Source of the DNA: an uncultured Prevotella sp.
Lineage (GTDB): Bacteria > Bacteroidota > Bacteroidia > Bacteroidales > Bacteroidaceae
Direction: 5' to 3'
Assembly (NCBI GenBank): GCA_937898715.1
Contig: CALEKA010000061.1
Coordinates: forward strand, 1-37,739
DNA: 37,739 nt
Positions within the stretch are counted from its first letter, which is position 1. Each line of letters opens with the position of its first letter. The position numbers and the translations under genes were made by a program. Below are positions 6,520-14,584 of the stretch, in pieces. The notes beneath the pieces are model-generated. The model had not been told where the DNA came from. It saw nothing but the letters and a program-made list of their open reading frames with translations, and did not search any database.

Positions 6520-7632
6520 ATGCTTCGCATCCTATTCCCCTTTCTTACAGCTTTGCTGCTTTTCAGCTCATGTGCCGATACGGCGAGCGATGCTCCGGGG
6601 CAGGGTAGCCTCCTGCTGAGCGTAGGCACTCGGCGGGCCGCGACAATGCGCACCGCCCTGATCAGTTCGGACAATCTGCAGCACGTGAGCTACGTACAAC
6701 TCTATGCCTTCGAGGGCACAACGGACGATGCTCCCTGCGTGATGAGTCACAACTTAGGATGGACGCAGCCCACAGGACCTACCGCTCAGCAAACCTTCCA
6801 ACTGCCCACCACGGCGCTCCACATCGACAGCTCTACTCCCTACACCTTCCTCTGCGTAGGACTCGACAATCTGCCCTCCGAAGCCCAAAGCGAGGGCGCT
6901 GCCACTGCTTACCATCTGCCTCAGGCCATCAGCATCGGCTCTCGGCTCGGCGATGCAGCTGCCCACCTCGCTTCGGGCCTCGGAGCACAGGATATGGCGA
7001 GAGCCGAACTCTTCGCTGGTACTACCGCACAGGTGCTCGAGAAGGGACAAAAGAACCTCGTCAGCGTGGACCTCTACCGACGCGTGGCGGGGGTGCAGGT
7101 ATATGTCAACGACATTCCCGACGGCGTGACCGAAGTGCGACTCGTGCTCTACCGCACGCAGCATTCCTCCGTGCCCCTCGTGAAGCAGACTGACGATGCC
7201 GACGGCACTTTCCGCGACTACGCCACAGATAGTCTCCTCGACTCGCAGACTCTCCTCTCGCTGCCCGTGACCTCGCAGACCACTGCCGAGAGCGAGGTGG
7301 AGATAGCCGATGGCGGCAAGCCCCTGGTGAAACAGGAGGGGGCCATCGCGGGCGGTGCCTTCGTACTGCCCGTAGAAGCTCCTACGGCTGGCGCCACGCT
7401 CCGCCTCCAGCTCTACAAGGGCACTGCGCTCTACCAGACCTACCGCGTGACGATCAAAGAGACCGATGGCACGCATACTGCCCTCTACCCCCTACGAGCC
7501 AACTGCTTCTATTCGCTCGGACAGCTCCGCCGCGACGAAAACGACCCCGTGAGCCTTGGCGAAGCCTCCTCCGACATCACCCTCGAGGTAGAACCCAACT
7601 TTGAGAAAGATCATGAATATGACTTGCAATAA
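6520..7632 (+). CDS. Fimbrillin-like minor subunit lipoprotein
   Basis: A 370-aa protein with a short lipoprotein signal (MLRILFPF...LFSSC, Cys18). A candidate protease site, RRAATMR, lies around residues 31-37. The body has fimbrillin-type strands: YVQLYAFEG, PYTFLCVGLDNLP, AELFAGT, then NLVSVDLYRRVAGVQVYVND followed by IP, which marks the second domain in FimA/Mfa1-like proteins. The C-terminus (DITLEVEPNFEKDHEYDLQ) lacks the NDxWE motif of the previous two proteins. It lies between the major fimbrillin and another fimbrillin-like gene, whose start codon falls inside its end (20-nt overlap). Likely an accessory or tip-proximal subunit; the exact role is not determinable. Confidence 0.65.
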   Translation: MLRILFPFLTALLLFSSCADTASDAPGQGSLLLSVGTRRAATMRTALISSDNLQHVSYVQLYAFEGTTDDAPCVMSHNLGWTQPTGPTAQQTFQLPTTALHIDSSTPYTFLCVGLDNLPSEAQSEGAATAYHLPQAISIGSRLGDAAAHLASGLGAQDMARAELFAGTTAQVLEKGQKNLVSVDLYRRVAGVQVYVNDIPDGVTEVRLVLYRTQHSSVPLVKQTDDADGTFRDYATDSLLDSQTLLSLPVTSQTTAESEVEIADGGKPLVKQEGAIAGGAFVLPVEAPTAGATLRLQLYKGTALYQTYRVTIKETDGTHTALYPLRANCFYSLGQLRRDENDPVSLGEASSDITLEVEPNFEKDHEYDLQ

Positions 7633-9016
7633 AAGCCTAGGATTCCTAGGTCACCTAGGTCACCTAGTACACCTAGTACACCTATCCCCCCTATCCCCCC
7701 TAAAAAGTTTAGCTCTTCTCTTGCTTCTCGCTCTCACCGCCTGTACAGAAAGCCCCTCGGAGCCTCCTCGGGCGGCAGAGACTAATGCCGTAGAAGTGCC
7801 CATCAGCATTGCGCTCGGATCGGACTTCGGAGCCTTGGAGCCAGAGAGCAATGAGCCTACCACGCGCAGTGCCCCTCCGGGAGCGACGACCGATCCTGCA
7901 GACCCACAGGTGGACGGCGAAGACGAGACGCAGGAGGTCAATCAAGTGCGCATCGTAGTCTTTCGAGCCAAAGTGGACGACGATGCCTACGACCTTAGCT
8001 CACGCGACATCGACAATGCGCCCACCGACCCCGCAGCCTACACTTACGATTCCTCCAACGATCAGACCGTAGAGTGCGCCCGCACCACCGCCTCCGACCA
8101 CCGCCTCACGGCCCACGCCACGCTCAAGAAGCTCCGTGGCTACGCCTACCGCGTAGTGGCGCTGGCCTACAGCACCACGACCTCCATCGACCCCAACAAC
8201 GGACTCATCACCCCCGCCCAAGGCGAAGAGGGGCTCTTCACGCTGAGTGCCGCCCAGGGCACCACGTTCAAGGACTTTCAGCTACGGGTCAATGCCTATG
8301 CAGCCGATGGCTGGGGACAGTTTATCTGCGGACCGCACAATAGCGACCTCTTCTACAACAATACCTTCTACTTGAGCGGCTCCCTGGCCTACGCCCCACA
8401 GATATTCTACGCCCAGTGTCAGACGCAGACGGGCCACTCCACTGTGCGCTTCCGCGAGACGCTCTCTTCGGGCGAACGCTCTTCGGCAGTGCCGCTCACG
8501 GGAGTGCTCTTCCGCGGCATGGCAGAGGTGAAGCTCACCTATACCATCGATAGCAGCCGAGACGATGTGCGCTTCGTAGCGCTTATGGCCAACCACGTAC
8601 TGACCACGGTAGACCTCTATCGGGGCTACGATGCCTTCCTACAGCCCACCGACACCATCACGCCCGGCAAGAAGTACAGCTTCGGCAAGTACGACAACTA
8701 CAGCGTGATCAGCTATGCCACCCCCGCCGACGGCGCGGAGACGTTCGCCAAGGGCACCACCGTGACGCTCCGTGCATGGATGCTCCCCACGCGCACGAAG
8801 CTTGCCATTCGCACGTGCTTCTACATCGTTGGCGATGCCGCCAACGGTGTGCCCCACAACTTCCCGCTCAGCGTCGGCGACGTCTCTGCCACGGATCAAG
8901 GCACGGGCATCATCAGCCCCGACACGCAAGGCTCATGGTTCTACCTCCGCCGCAACCACCGCTACCGCCTCACGGGCAAGATGAGCGTGGTGACTGGTAA
9001 CAAGGAAATGAAATGA
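7613..9016 (+). CDS. Fimbrillin-like lipoprotein with a repeat-derived signal peptide
   Basis: A 467-aa protein if started at the ATG at 7613 (7601 and 7619 are alternatives in the same frame). The signal peptide is odd: residues 9-30 (LGF LGH LGH LVH LVH LSP LSP in triplets) are the in-frame translation of a 9-bp CTAG array. They lead into KSLALLLLLALTAC, a normal h-region and lipobox (Cys44). A TTRSAPPG segment, another possible Arg-cleavage site, comes about 40 residues later. The body has fimbrillin-type strands (VNQVRIVVFRAKVDDDAYD, GYAYRVVALAYS) and a C-terminal FYLRRNHRYRLTGKM typical of such subunits. It overlaps the previous gene by 20 nt, so translation is probably coupled. Likely a minor or tip subunit. 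Confidence 0.65.
   Translation: MNMTCNKSLGFLGHLGHLVHLVHLSPLSPLKSLALLLLLALTACTESPSEPPRAAETNAVEVPISIALGSDFGALEPESNEPTTRSAPPGATTDPADPQVDGEDETQEVNQVRIVVFRAKVDDDAYDLSSRDIDNAPTDPAAYTYDSSNDQTVECARTTASDHRLTAHATLKKLRGYAYRVVALAYSTTTSIDPNNGLITPAQGEEGLFTLSAAQGTTFKDFQLRVNAYAADGWGQFICGPHNSDLFYNNTFYLSGSLAYAPQIFYAQCQTQTGHSTVRFRETLSSGERSSAVPLTGVLFRGMAEVKLTYTIDSSRDDVRFVALMANHVLTTVDLYRGYDAFLQPTDTITPGKKYSFGKYDNYSVISYATPADGAETFAKGTTVTLRAWMLPTRTKLAIRTCFYIVGDAANGVPHNFPLSVGDVSATDQGTGIISPDTQGSWFYLRRNHRYRLTGKMSVVTGNKEMK
7636..7702. repeat. 9-bp CTAG array inside coding sequence (copy 4)
   Basis: CCTAGGATT / CCTAGGTCA (x2) / CCTAGTACA (x2) / CCTATCCCC (x2) / CCTAAAAAG at an exact 9-bp period. Because 9 is a multiple of 3, it reads through in frame as part of the signal peptide of the overlapping gene. 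Confidence 0.9.
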
Positions 9017-9257
9017 AAGTATTAAGTATAAAGTATTAAGTATTACATTCTGGGTGAAAGCCTTTCAGCCGATGAGAAGCCATCTCAGAGTCTACCGGGG
9101 GCGACGCGTCCTCGCGTCGGCATGAGAACAAAAGCTTCTCTTTAGAAATATTAGTCTTCTGTTTGTCTGCAAATGAAGCCGACGCGGGGACGCGTCGCCC
9201 CCAGTATCGGCTGAGTTCACCCAGCATGTAATACTTAATACTTAATACTTTATACTT
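9017..9257. repeat. Composite palindrome: TACTTAA arms around a B element
   Basis: The left arm (9017-9052, AAGTATTAAGTATAAAGTAT ... ACATTCTGGGTG) is the inverted counterpart of the right arm (9219-9257, CACCCAGCATG ... TACTTAATACTTTATACTT). Between them lies a B element with arms GGGGGCGACGCGTC (9097-9110) and GACGCGTCGCCCCC (about 9189-9202). It starts right at the stop codon of the preceding gene and ends 22 bp before the next ATG. No gene lies in it. Confidence 0.85.
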
Positions 9258-9279
9258 CCCCCCCCAAAAAATAAAACTT

Positions 9280-12200
9280 ATGTTCTCTCGTATACTCCTA
9301 TTCATTGGCATGCTGTTGAGCGGTGTAGTGCCTATGCTGGCACAAGACGCCGACGACAATCCCACCGCCGACGGACTCCTCGACAGCCGACGCACCATAT
9401 GGTACGATCCCGATACCTACGACCATCCGCACACCACGTGGCGCAAACTCGAGGCACGACACGCACTCGTCGGCCCCGGCTGCGAGGTGAACAAACTCAT
9501 CAGCGCCGTGGGCGTGGGAGCATGGGCCGATAGCCTCGGCAACGTGACCAACGAGGATCTGACAGACTATGCCACCTTCCCCTCCGTGCTCAAAGCCGGC
9601 GTGACGGTCAATCCTATCGTCTCCGTGCGCGACTTCCGCAACTACTATGCTGAAGGCACCGAGGCAGGATTCTGCGTAGTGGCCTCCTCGGGCACGAGTG
9701 TGCTCACTCTCGACGTGGTGAAAGCCATGAGCATCGTGTTCTATCGCGACGGCAAACTCGGTTCGACAGTGCCCGTGGAGGAAGGACAGTCGGCAGGCGG
9801 AGTGAACCTGCAACTCATCAAGATACCAGGCTCCGACGATGCCTGCATCTGCCTCACGGCACGGAGCAAAGAGATGTTTGACGAAGTGTGTCTGCAGCCC
9901 ACGGGCGGCGTCAACCTCGACCTCGGCTCTGTGCTCAAGGTGAAGTATGCCTTCGTAGGTCGCGATCATACCACCCTCCTGACCCACACTGGAGCAGCCG
10001 CCATAGGAGCCACGGTGGAGGCTTCGGGACAAAACCCCGTACTGCTCGGCATACCCTTCCCCATGACCAGCGAACAGAAGGAGAACCTCCTCGACGACGA
10101 CCTGACGAATGGTGCCGCGATGACACCCTTCGTGGGACTCGCCTACATGGGCGGCGTGAAGATAGATGCAAAGCCCACAACGGATACGGACAAGGGACAA
10201 GAAGTATTTGAAGCGGGCACCGAAGTAGGCTTTAAATATAAGAATGGAGCCGTGCTCGACCTCAGCGTAGGCTCATGGGCAGAAATCGAACTTTACGACC
10301 GCAAGGGCAACTGCGTACAGACCGAGACTCTCAATGCGGGCGTACTGAAGCTCGGCGTGGCTGATGGAGGCGACGGTACCGCTTCGGTGCTTGCCTCCGT
10401 GCCCTACTCGGGAGCGCGAATAGCCTTCTACGGCGGACTGAAAGTGTACGTTGGTTCCACGGTGGTATACTACGGCTATGTGAAGTCGGCCCCCGTAGTG
10501 CCTCACCACTGCGACATCCGCCCTACGCCCTCGACCAACATCTGCTCCGGACAGACCTCCTTCCAGCTCCACAGCAATCCTGCCGTGAGCGTGAAGTGGA
10601 CTTTGCTGCTACAGCCCGACGGAGCCTCGGCACGCGTCACGGCTTCGGGCTACGTGACGGGCATGAACCTACCCGGATCCTACACCTTCCGCGCTACGGC
10701 AGCCGATGGATGTACGGAGGACGTGACGCTCGTGGTCGACGACGACCTCGGCACCAGTAAGGACGAACATTGCGGCACCGACTTCGTGAACCTCGACCAA
10801 GCTGCCTATGGCACCTACTCGCTCATGGACAGCAACATACCCGACGGCACAGGAGCTCTCGTGAGCATCTCCGGACTGGAAAACGGCGAAAACCTCCTCG
10901 ACCCCGATTACTCCAACTATGCCTCCTACGTGGGCGGACTCGGCGTGGCCAACAACCTGGCGATAGCCGGTGTGAAACGCACGGACGGCGAGATGTACGA
11001 CGGCACAGTAGACGGTCAGGGCGCTGCCAACGTGGGATTCATCGTGGAGAGCGACAACGAGGTGATCGACGCCAAAGTGCTCGAATTCTTCCAAATACGC
11101 TGTTATCAAGACGGCGAAGAGGTCTACCGCCACGTGATCACGGAGAGCAATGCCGTGGGAGCTGGAGTGGGCACAAGCACAAAGACTCAGAAGGTGCGCT
11201 TCTGCATCCGAGTAGAGCCGATCGACAAGGACGCCAAGCCCATACGATTCAATGAGATCGTGCTGTGGAAGTCGGGCGTGCTCGACCTCGGACTCTCTAA
11301 GCTCAAGCTCTACTATGCCTTCGTGGAGGACGCCAACTCTACCTGTGCCAACGCACTGGGCTGCGGTGCCACCGTGCTGAGCGACACCACGGGCACAAGG
11401 CTCAACGCCGACGCTTGTCAGATGGCAGGCGCCGTGAGCGTGGCAGGCGTAGACGACAACCTCTCATGCTTCGTCGATGGCAACCTCGAGAAGGCAATGA
11501 CCATCGTCAGTTCAGTCAATGTGGGCGCTGCCAGCGTGATCGCCGTCAATATGGGGCGCACCTACGACTTCCGCCACCAGCTGGGCATCGTGACCGATCA
11601 GAAGACCTACGCTCTGGGAGCCACAGTGGGCGGATGGCTCACCGTGGAGACCTACTACCAGGGAAAGCCCACGGGCGACAAATTTACCGACTGGAACGTC
11701 CTGGGAGCCAACGTGGCGGGCTATGGCGACAAGAGCCTGCTGCTCATGCAGCCCAAGGAAATCTACGACGAGGTGCGCCTGACGCTGGCAGGAGTGGTCT
11801 CGGCACTCGACATTCAGAAGTTCTACGGAATCTTCGTGCGCGGCGACATCGACAATGATGGCGTGCCCGACTGTAAGGACACGGAGTCCTGTCAGACGAC
11901 AATCAGCGACATCCAGATAGCCGACGTGTGTCAAGGCGGCGAAATCCACATTTCGGGAAAGGGCAACACGGCTACGGACTACGCTATCTTCATGCGCGAA
12001 CAGGGCATTGATGCCGACCACGGAGGAGCCTTCCAGACGGCACAGGACGGATCGTTCTCGCTCACATTCACCATGAGCCGCGCGGGCCGTTACTCCATGC
12101 TCTTCTACGATGCGAGCGGCAATCTGCTCACCTCCGTGCCCTACACCGTCCATCCCAACCAGACGACGTGGCGACGCGACGCGCAGACTGCCGACTGGCG

Positions 12201-14124
12201 AGAGTGGAACAACTGGACCGAGGGTTCGCCCTACTGCTGTACGAACGTGGTGATACCCTCTGGAGCCACGCGCTATCCTGTGCTCGCGCTCACTGCCGAC
12301 GCCACTGCCGACGATGGAGGGCAGACCATCGACGCCTTCTGCTGCAACAACGTGCTCTTCGAGCCAGGAGCTGCCGTGGGCCACACCCCCCGACTCAACT
12401 ACCACCAGGCTTGGACCGAGGTGAGCCTCCAGCCCAACCGCTACTATCTGCTCTCGCCCACACTGCAACAGACGTATTCGGGCGACTGGTTCGTGCCAGC
12501 TGAGATGAACGGTGTACACACTGCTACGACTTTCACCGAGGTGAATGCCACGACGGCTCCCGAGAACCGCTTCAGTCCGCGCATCTATCAGCGTCTGTGG
12601 GACCACACGGCTCCCGTACGCTTGGCAAGCACGGAGGAACAGACGGTGAGCCTCACGGAGACGCGATGGAGCCAACGATTCAACCACCTGAAGTATGCTT
12701 ACGCCGCTGGCGAGGGCTTCTCGCTCTGGGCAGACAATGAGACGCTGCCCGCGGATCGCGCCGTGACGTTCCTCTTCCCGAAAATGCACACGGAGTACAA
12801 CTACTTCAACGACTACGACCACCAGATCATGCCCGGCCTCCGCGAGACCGACCTCGATCGCACAGGAGCGGGCCGATTCGTCTACGAACCGCTCACTACG
12901 GAGGGCAACCTCACGGCTCAATACTCGGGCTACATCGATGGCTCGGAGCAGACGCAGCAGCGCACCGTCTATCCTGCCGGGGCGCAGCTCTCGCTCTCCC
13001 TCTCCGTGGGCGAGGGAGAAGAGGCGCAGACGATGTTTCTCGCAGGAAATCCCTTCCAGAGCTATATCAACATTGCCTCGCTCCTTAAGGAGAATGCCGC
13101 CACCATCAAGGCGGTGAAGCTCTATGACGGCAATACGGTGAACTCCTCCGTGAGTGCCGACGGACAACTCGTGGGCGATGCGCAGCGCATCTCGCCGGGA
13201 GAGGCTTTCTTCGTCGAGACGAATGCGGCTTGCAAGAGTCTCTCGCTGAAGTTTTCGGAAGAGATGCTTACGGACGAGCTCTCGGCTTCTAACAACGCTT
13301 CTTCAAGTGGCTCTTCTTCGAAGTTTTTGGGAACTTCCGCTGCACAGACAGCTCCTTCTCCGTACGGCTTTTCTGCACAGACTGCTCCTTCCGCGGAGGT
13401 TCTTCCTGCACAGACTGCTCCTTCTCCGTACGGCTTTTCAGCATTGAAGCTCTCGTTGAGAAACGACTCTACGGGTGTGGAGGCCTCCTCCTATCTGCTG
13501 ACGGCAGGCGAGGCTTCGCCCAGTGTGACCTCGCGCACGCTCTTCGATGCCGATGTGCGTCCTGCGGTATCGCTCTTCTCGCTGCGCGGTGGCGAGGCTC
13601 TCGATCTTCAGACCCTCTCAGCCGAGGGCACTCCGCTCGGACTTTACTGTGCTGAGGCTGGACGCTACGTGCTGAGCGCACAGGCTAAGGGCAGAGCCTC
13701 CCTCGATGACTACGTGCTACTGGATCGCCTCACGGGCTCCCAACAGTCGCTTTCTCAGCCCCTCACCTTCAACTTCCCGAAGGGCGGCAGCATGACGGCG
13801 GGTCGCTACGTGGTCTGCCCAGCAGCGGGCAGTACGGCTTCGGGCATTGCAGAGGTAGGCCTCTCGGGTAAGGGCTCTTCTGAAAAGCAGACTCTTGATG
13901 CTAAGATCGCTTCAGAGCTGCAGCTCTCAGTAGCAGCTCACAGCGTCAGCGCAGAGCTTCCCGAGCCTTTGCTCCATACGCTTGAAGCATTCACCCCCGA
14001 TGGTCGCCTCGTCGCCTCGCAACGCACTGCACGTCCCACTCGCAAGCTCTCCCTTCAGCTCGAATCCGGGCTGTATCTCCTCCGCCTCAATGGCGTAAGC
14101 ACTGTGAAGGTGTGGGTGGAGTGA
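9280..14124 (+). CDS. Large repeat-containing surface protein with T9SS-like C-terminus
   Basis: A 1614-aa protein with a signal peptide (MFSRILLFIGMLLS ... MLAQ, cleavage near residue 22) and no lipobox. Four degenerate repeats each end in a similar strand: LDLGSVLKVKYAFV (about residue 213), GGLKVYVGSTVVYYGYV (386), LDLGLSKLKLYYAFV (668) and LDIQKFYGIFV (843). An Ig-like segment (ICSGQTSFQLHS ... GSYTFRATAADGC) lies near 410-485. The motif DIDNDGVPDCKD (about 857) is a thrombospondin-type-3 calcium loop. Next come a WREWNNWTEGSPYCC domain (about 970), a NPFQSYINI segment and three 11-aa AQTAPS repeats (about 1355-1387). The C-terminus (FTPDGRLVASQR ... KLSLQLESGLYLLRLNG) resembles type A T9SS sorting domains. 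It is last in the fimbrial cluster, so it may be a tip adhesin or a separate surface adhesin. No vWA domain of Mfa5 type is seen. Confidence 0.65.
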   Translation: MFSRILLFIGMLLSGVVPMLAQDADDNPTADGLLDSRRTIWYDPDTYDHPHTTWRKLEARHALVGPGCEVNKLISAVGVGAWADSLGNVTNEDLTDYATFPSVLKAGVTVNPIVSVRDFRNYYAEGTEAGFCVVASSGTSVLTLDVVKAMSIVFYRDGKLGSTVPVEEGQSAGGVNLQLIKIPGSDDACICLTARSKEMFDEVCLQPTGGVNLDLGSVLKVKYAFVGRDHTTLLTHTGAAAIGATVEASGQNPVLLGIPFPMTSEQKENLLDDDLTNGAAMTPFVGLAYMGGVKIDAKPTTDTDKGQEVFEAGTEVGFKYKNGAVLDLSVGSWAEIELYDRKGNCVQTETLNAGVLKLGVADGGDGTASVLASVPYSGARIAFYGGLKVYVGSTVVYYGYVKSAPVVPHHCDIRPTPSTNICSGQTSFQLHSNPAVSVKWTLLLQPDGASARVTASGYVTGMNLPGSYTFRATAADGCTEDVTLVVDDDLGTSKDEHCGTDFVNLDQAAYGTYSLMDSNIPDGTGALVSISGLENGENLLDPDYSNYASYVGGLGVANNLAIAGVKRTDGEMYDGTVDGQGAANVGFIVESDNEVIDAKVLEFFQIRCYQDGEEVYRHVITESNAVGAGVGTSTKTQKVRFCIRVEPIDKDAKPIRFNEIVLWKSGVLDLGLSKLKLYYAFVEDANSTCANALGCGATVLSDTTGTRLNADACQMAGAVSVAGVDDNLSCFVDGNLEKAMTIVSSVNVGAASVIAVNMGRTYDFRHQLGIVTDQKTYALGATVGGWLTVETYYQGKPTGDKFTDWNVLGANVAGYGDKSLLLMQPKEIYDEVRLTLAGVVSALDIQKFYGIFVRGDIDNDGVPDCKDTESCQTTISDIQIADVCQGGEIHISGKGNTATDYAIFMREQGIDADHGGAFQTAQDGSFSLTFTMSRAGRYSMLFYDASGNLLTSVPYTVHPNQTTWRRDAQTADWREWNNWTEGSPYCCTNVVIPSGATRYPVLALTADATADDGGQTIDAFCCNNVLFEPGAAVGHTPRLNYHQAWTEVSLQPNRYYLLSPTLQQTYSGDWFVPAEMNGVHTATTFTEVNATTAPENRFSPRIYQRLWDHTAPVRLASTEEQTVSLTETRWSQRFNHLKYAYAAGEGFSLWADNETLPADRAVTFLFPKMHTEYNYFNDYDHQIMPGLRETDLDRTGAGRFVYEPLTTEGNLTAQYSGYIDGSEQTQQRTVYPAGAQLSLSLSVGEGEEAQTMFLAGNPFQSYINIASLLKENAATIKAVKLYDGNTVNSSVSADGQLVGDAQRISPGEAFFVETNAACKSLSLKFSEEMLTDELSASNNASSSGSSSKFLGTSAAQTAPSPYGFSAQTAPSAEVLPAQTAPSPYGFSALKLSLRNDSTGVEASSYLLTAGEASPSVTSRTLFDADVRPAVSLFSLRGGEALDLQTLSAEGTPLGLYCAEAGRYVLSAQAKGRASLDDYVLLDRLTGSQQSLSQPLTFNFPKGGSMTAGRYVVCPAAGSTASGIAEVGLSGKGSSEKQTLDAKIASELQLSVAAHSVSAELPEPLLHTLEAFTPDGRLVASQRTARPTRKLSLQLESGLYLLRLNGVSTVKVWVE
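13342..13440. repeat. 3 x 33-bp coding minisatellite
   Basis: Three exact 33-bp units (13342-13374, 13375-13407, 13408-13440) encode AQTAPSPYGFS / AQTAPSAEVLP / AQTAPSPYGFS. Units 1 and 3 are almost identical at DNA level. A Ser/Asn-rich stretch precedes them. Confidence 0.9.
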
Positions 14125-14137
14125 AGAGAGAGAATTT

Positions 14138-14286
14138 ATAGGAAGTGGGGGCGAAGCGTCTCGCTTCGGCGCATTGCTGAGGGGCTTGATGCCCCGAGAC
14201 AATGCAGGCTTTTATGACTTTGCCCCGCTTCGGCATCGAGCCTCGCGTGTCAAGCCGAACCGAGACAGTTCGCCCCCACTTCCTAT
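14138..14286. repeat. A element (copy 1)
   Basis: Outer arms ATAGGAAGTGGGGGCGAAGC and TTCGCCCCCACTTCCTAT enclose a second pair (GGGCTTGATGCCCC / GGCATCGAGCC). The length is 149 bp, between the end of the large surface-protein gene and a 160-bp palindrome. Confidence 0.9.
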
Positions 14287-14324
14287 GATTTCCTGAAACT
14301 CCTTCATATATTTATATATACAAC

Positions 14325-14485
14325 CCGTTGGCGGAATTCTTGGTTAACGGGTAAACAAGTTGACAAGTTAACAAGTAAATAGCTCTTAGACTACTTGTTT
14401 CGTTAAAAACGAGAACGATTGTACTCGACAAACTTACCTGTTAACCTGTTAACTTGTCAACCCGTTAACAAATTCCGCCAACGCG
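14325..14485. repeat. 160-bp palindromic element (copy 1)
   Basis: Arms GTTGGCGGAATT and AATTCCGCCAAC flank paired GTTAACGGGT / ACCCGTTAAC-like and CAAGTTGACAAGTTAAC / GTTAACTTGTCAA segments, with a central TTAAAAACGAG region. A nearly identical copy in the opposite orientation lies at 24628-24788. Confidence 0.9.
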
Positions 14486-14496
14486 TATATACACAC

Positions 14497-14530
14497 AAAG
14501 GACACGAGTCAGTATAGACTCGTGTCCTTT
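14497..14530. terminator. Terminator between convergent genes
   Basis: A perfect 14-bp stem, AAAGGACACGAGTC with GACTCGTGTCCTTT, and a 6-nt AGTATA loop. It lies between the + strand surface-protein gene and the minus-strand sialidase, 55 bp past the sialidase stop, and can serve both directions. Confidence 0.8.
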
Positions 14531-14584
14531 CATTACAACCATCAGAAGTATAATCTTAACTTCTAAACTCTTAAACTTCTAAAC

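Noticed and set aside
11512..13167. 551-aa minus-strand ORF
   Set aside because: It lies fully antisense to the large surface-protein gene, has no domain or signal peptide, and arises from the codon bias of the + strand gene.
14138..14286. IS element remnants
   Set aside because: Palindromic arms resemble terminal inverted repeats, but the elements are only ~150 bp, contain no transposase fragment and show no clear target-site duplication.
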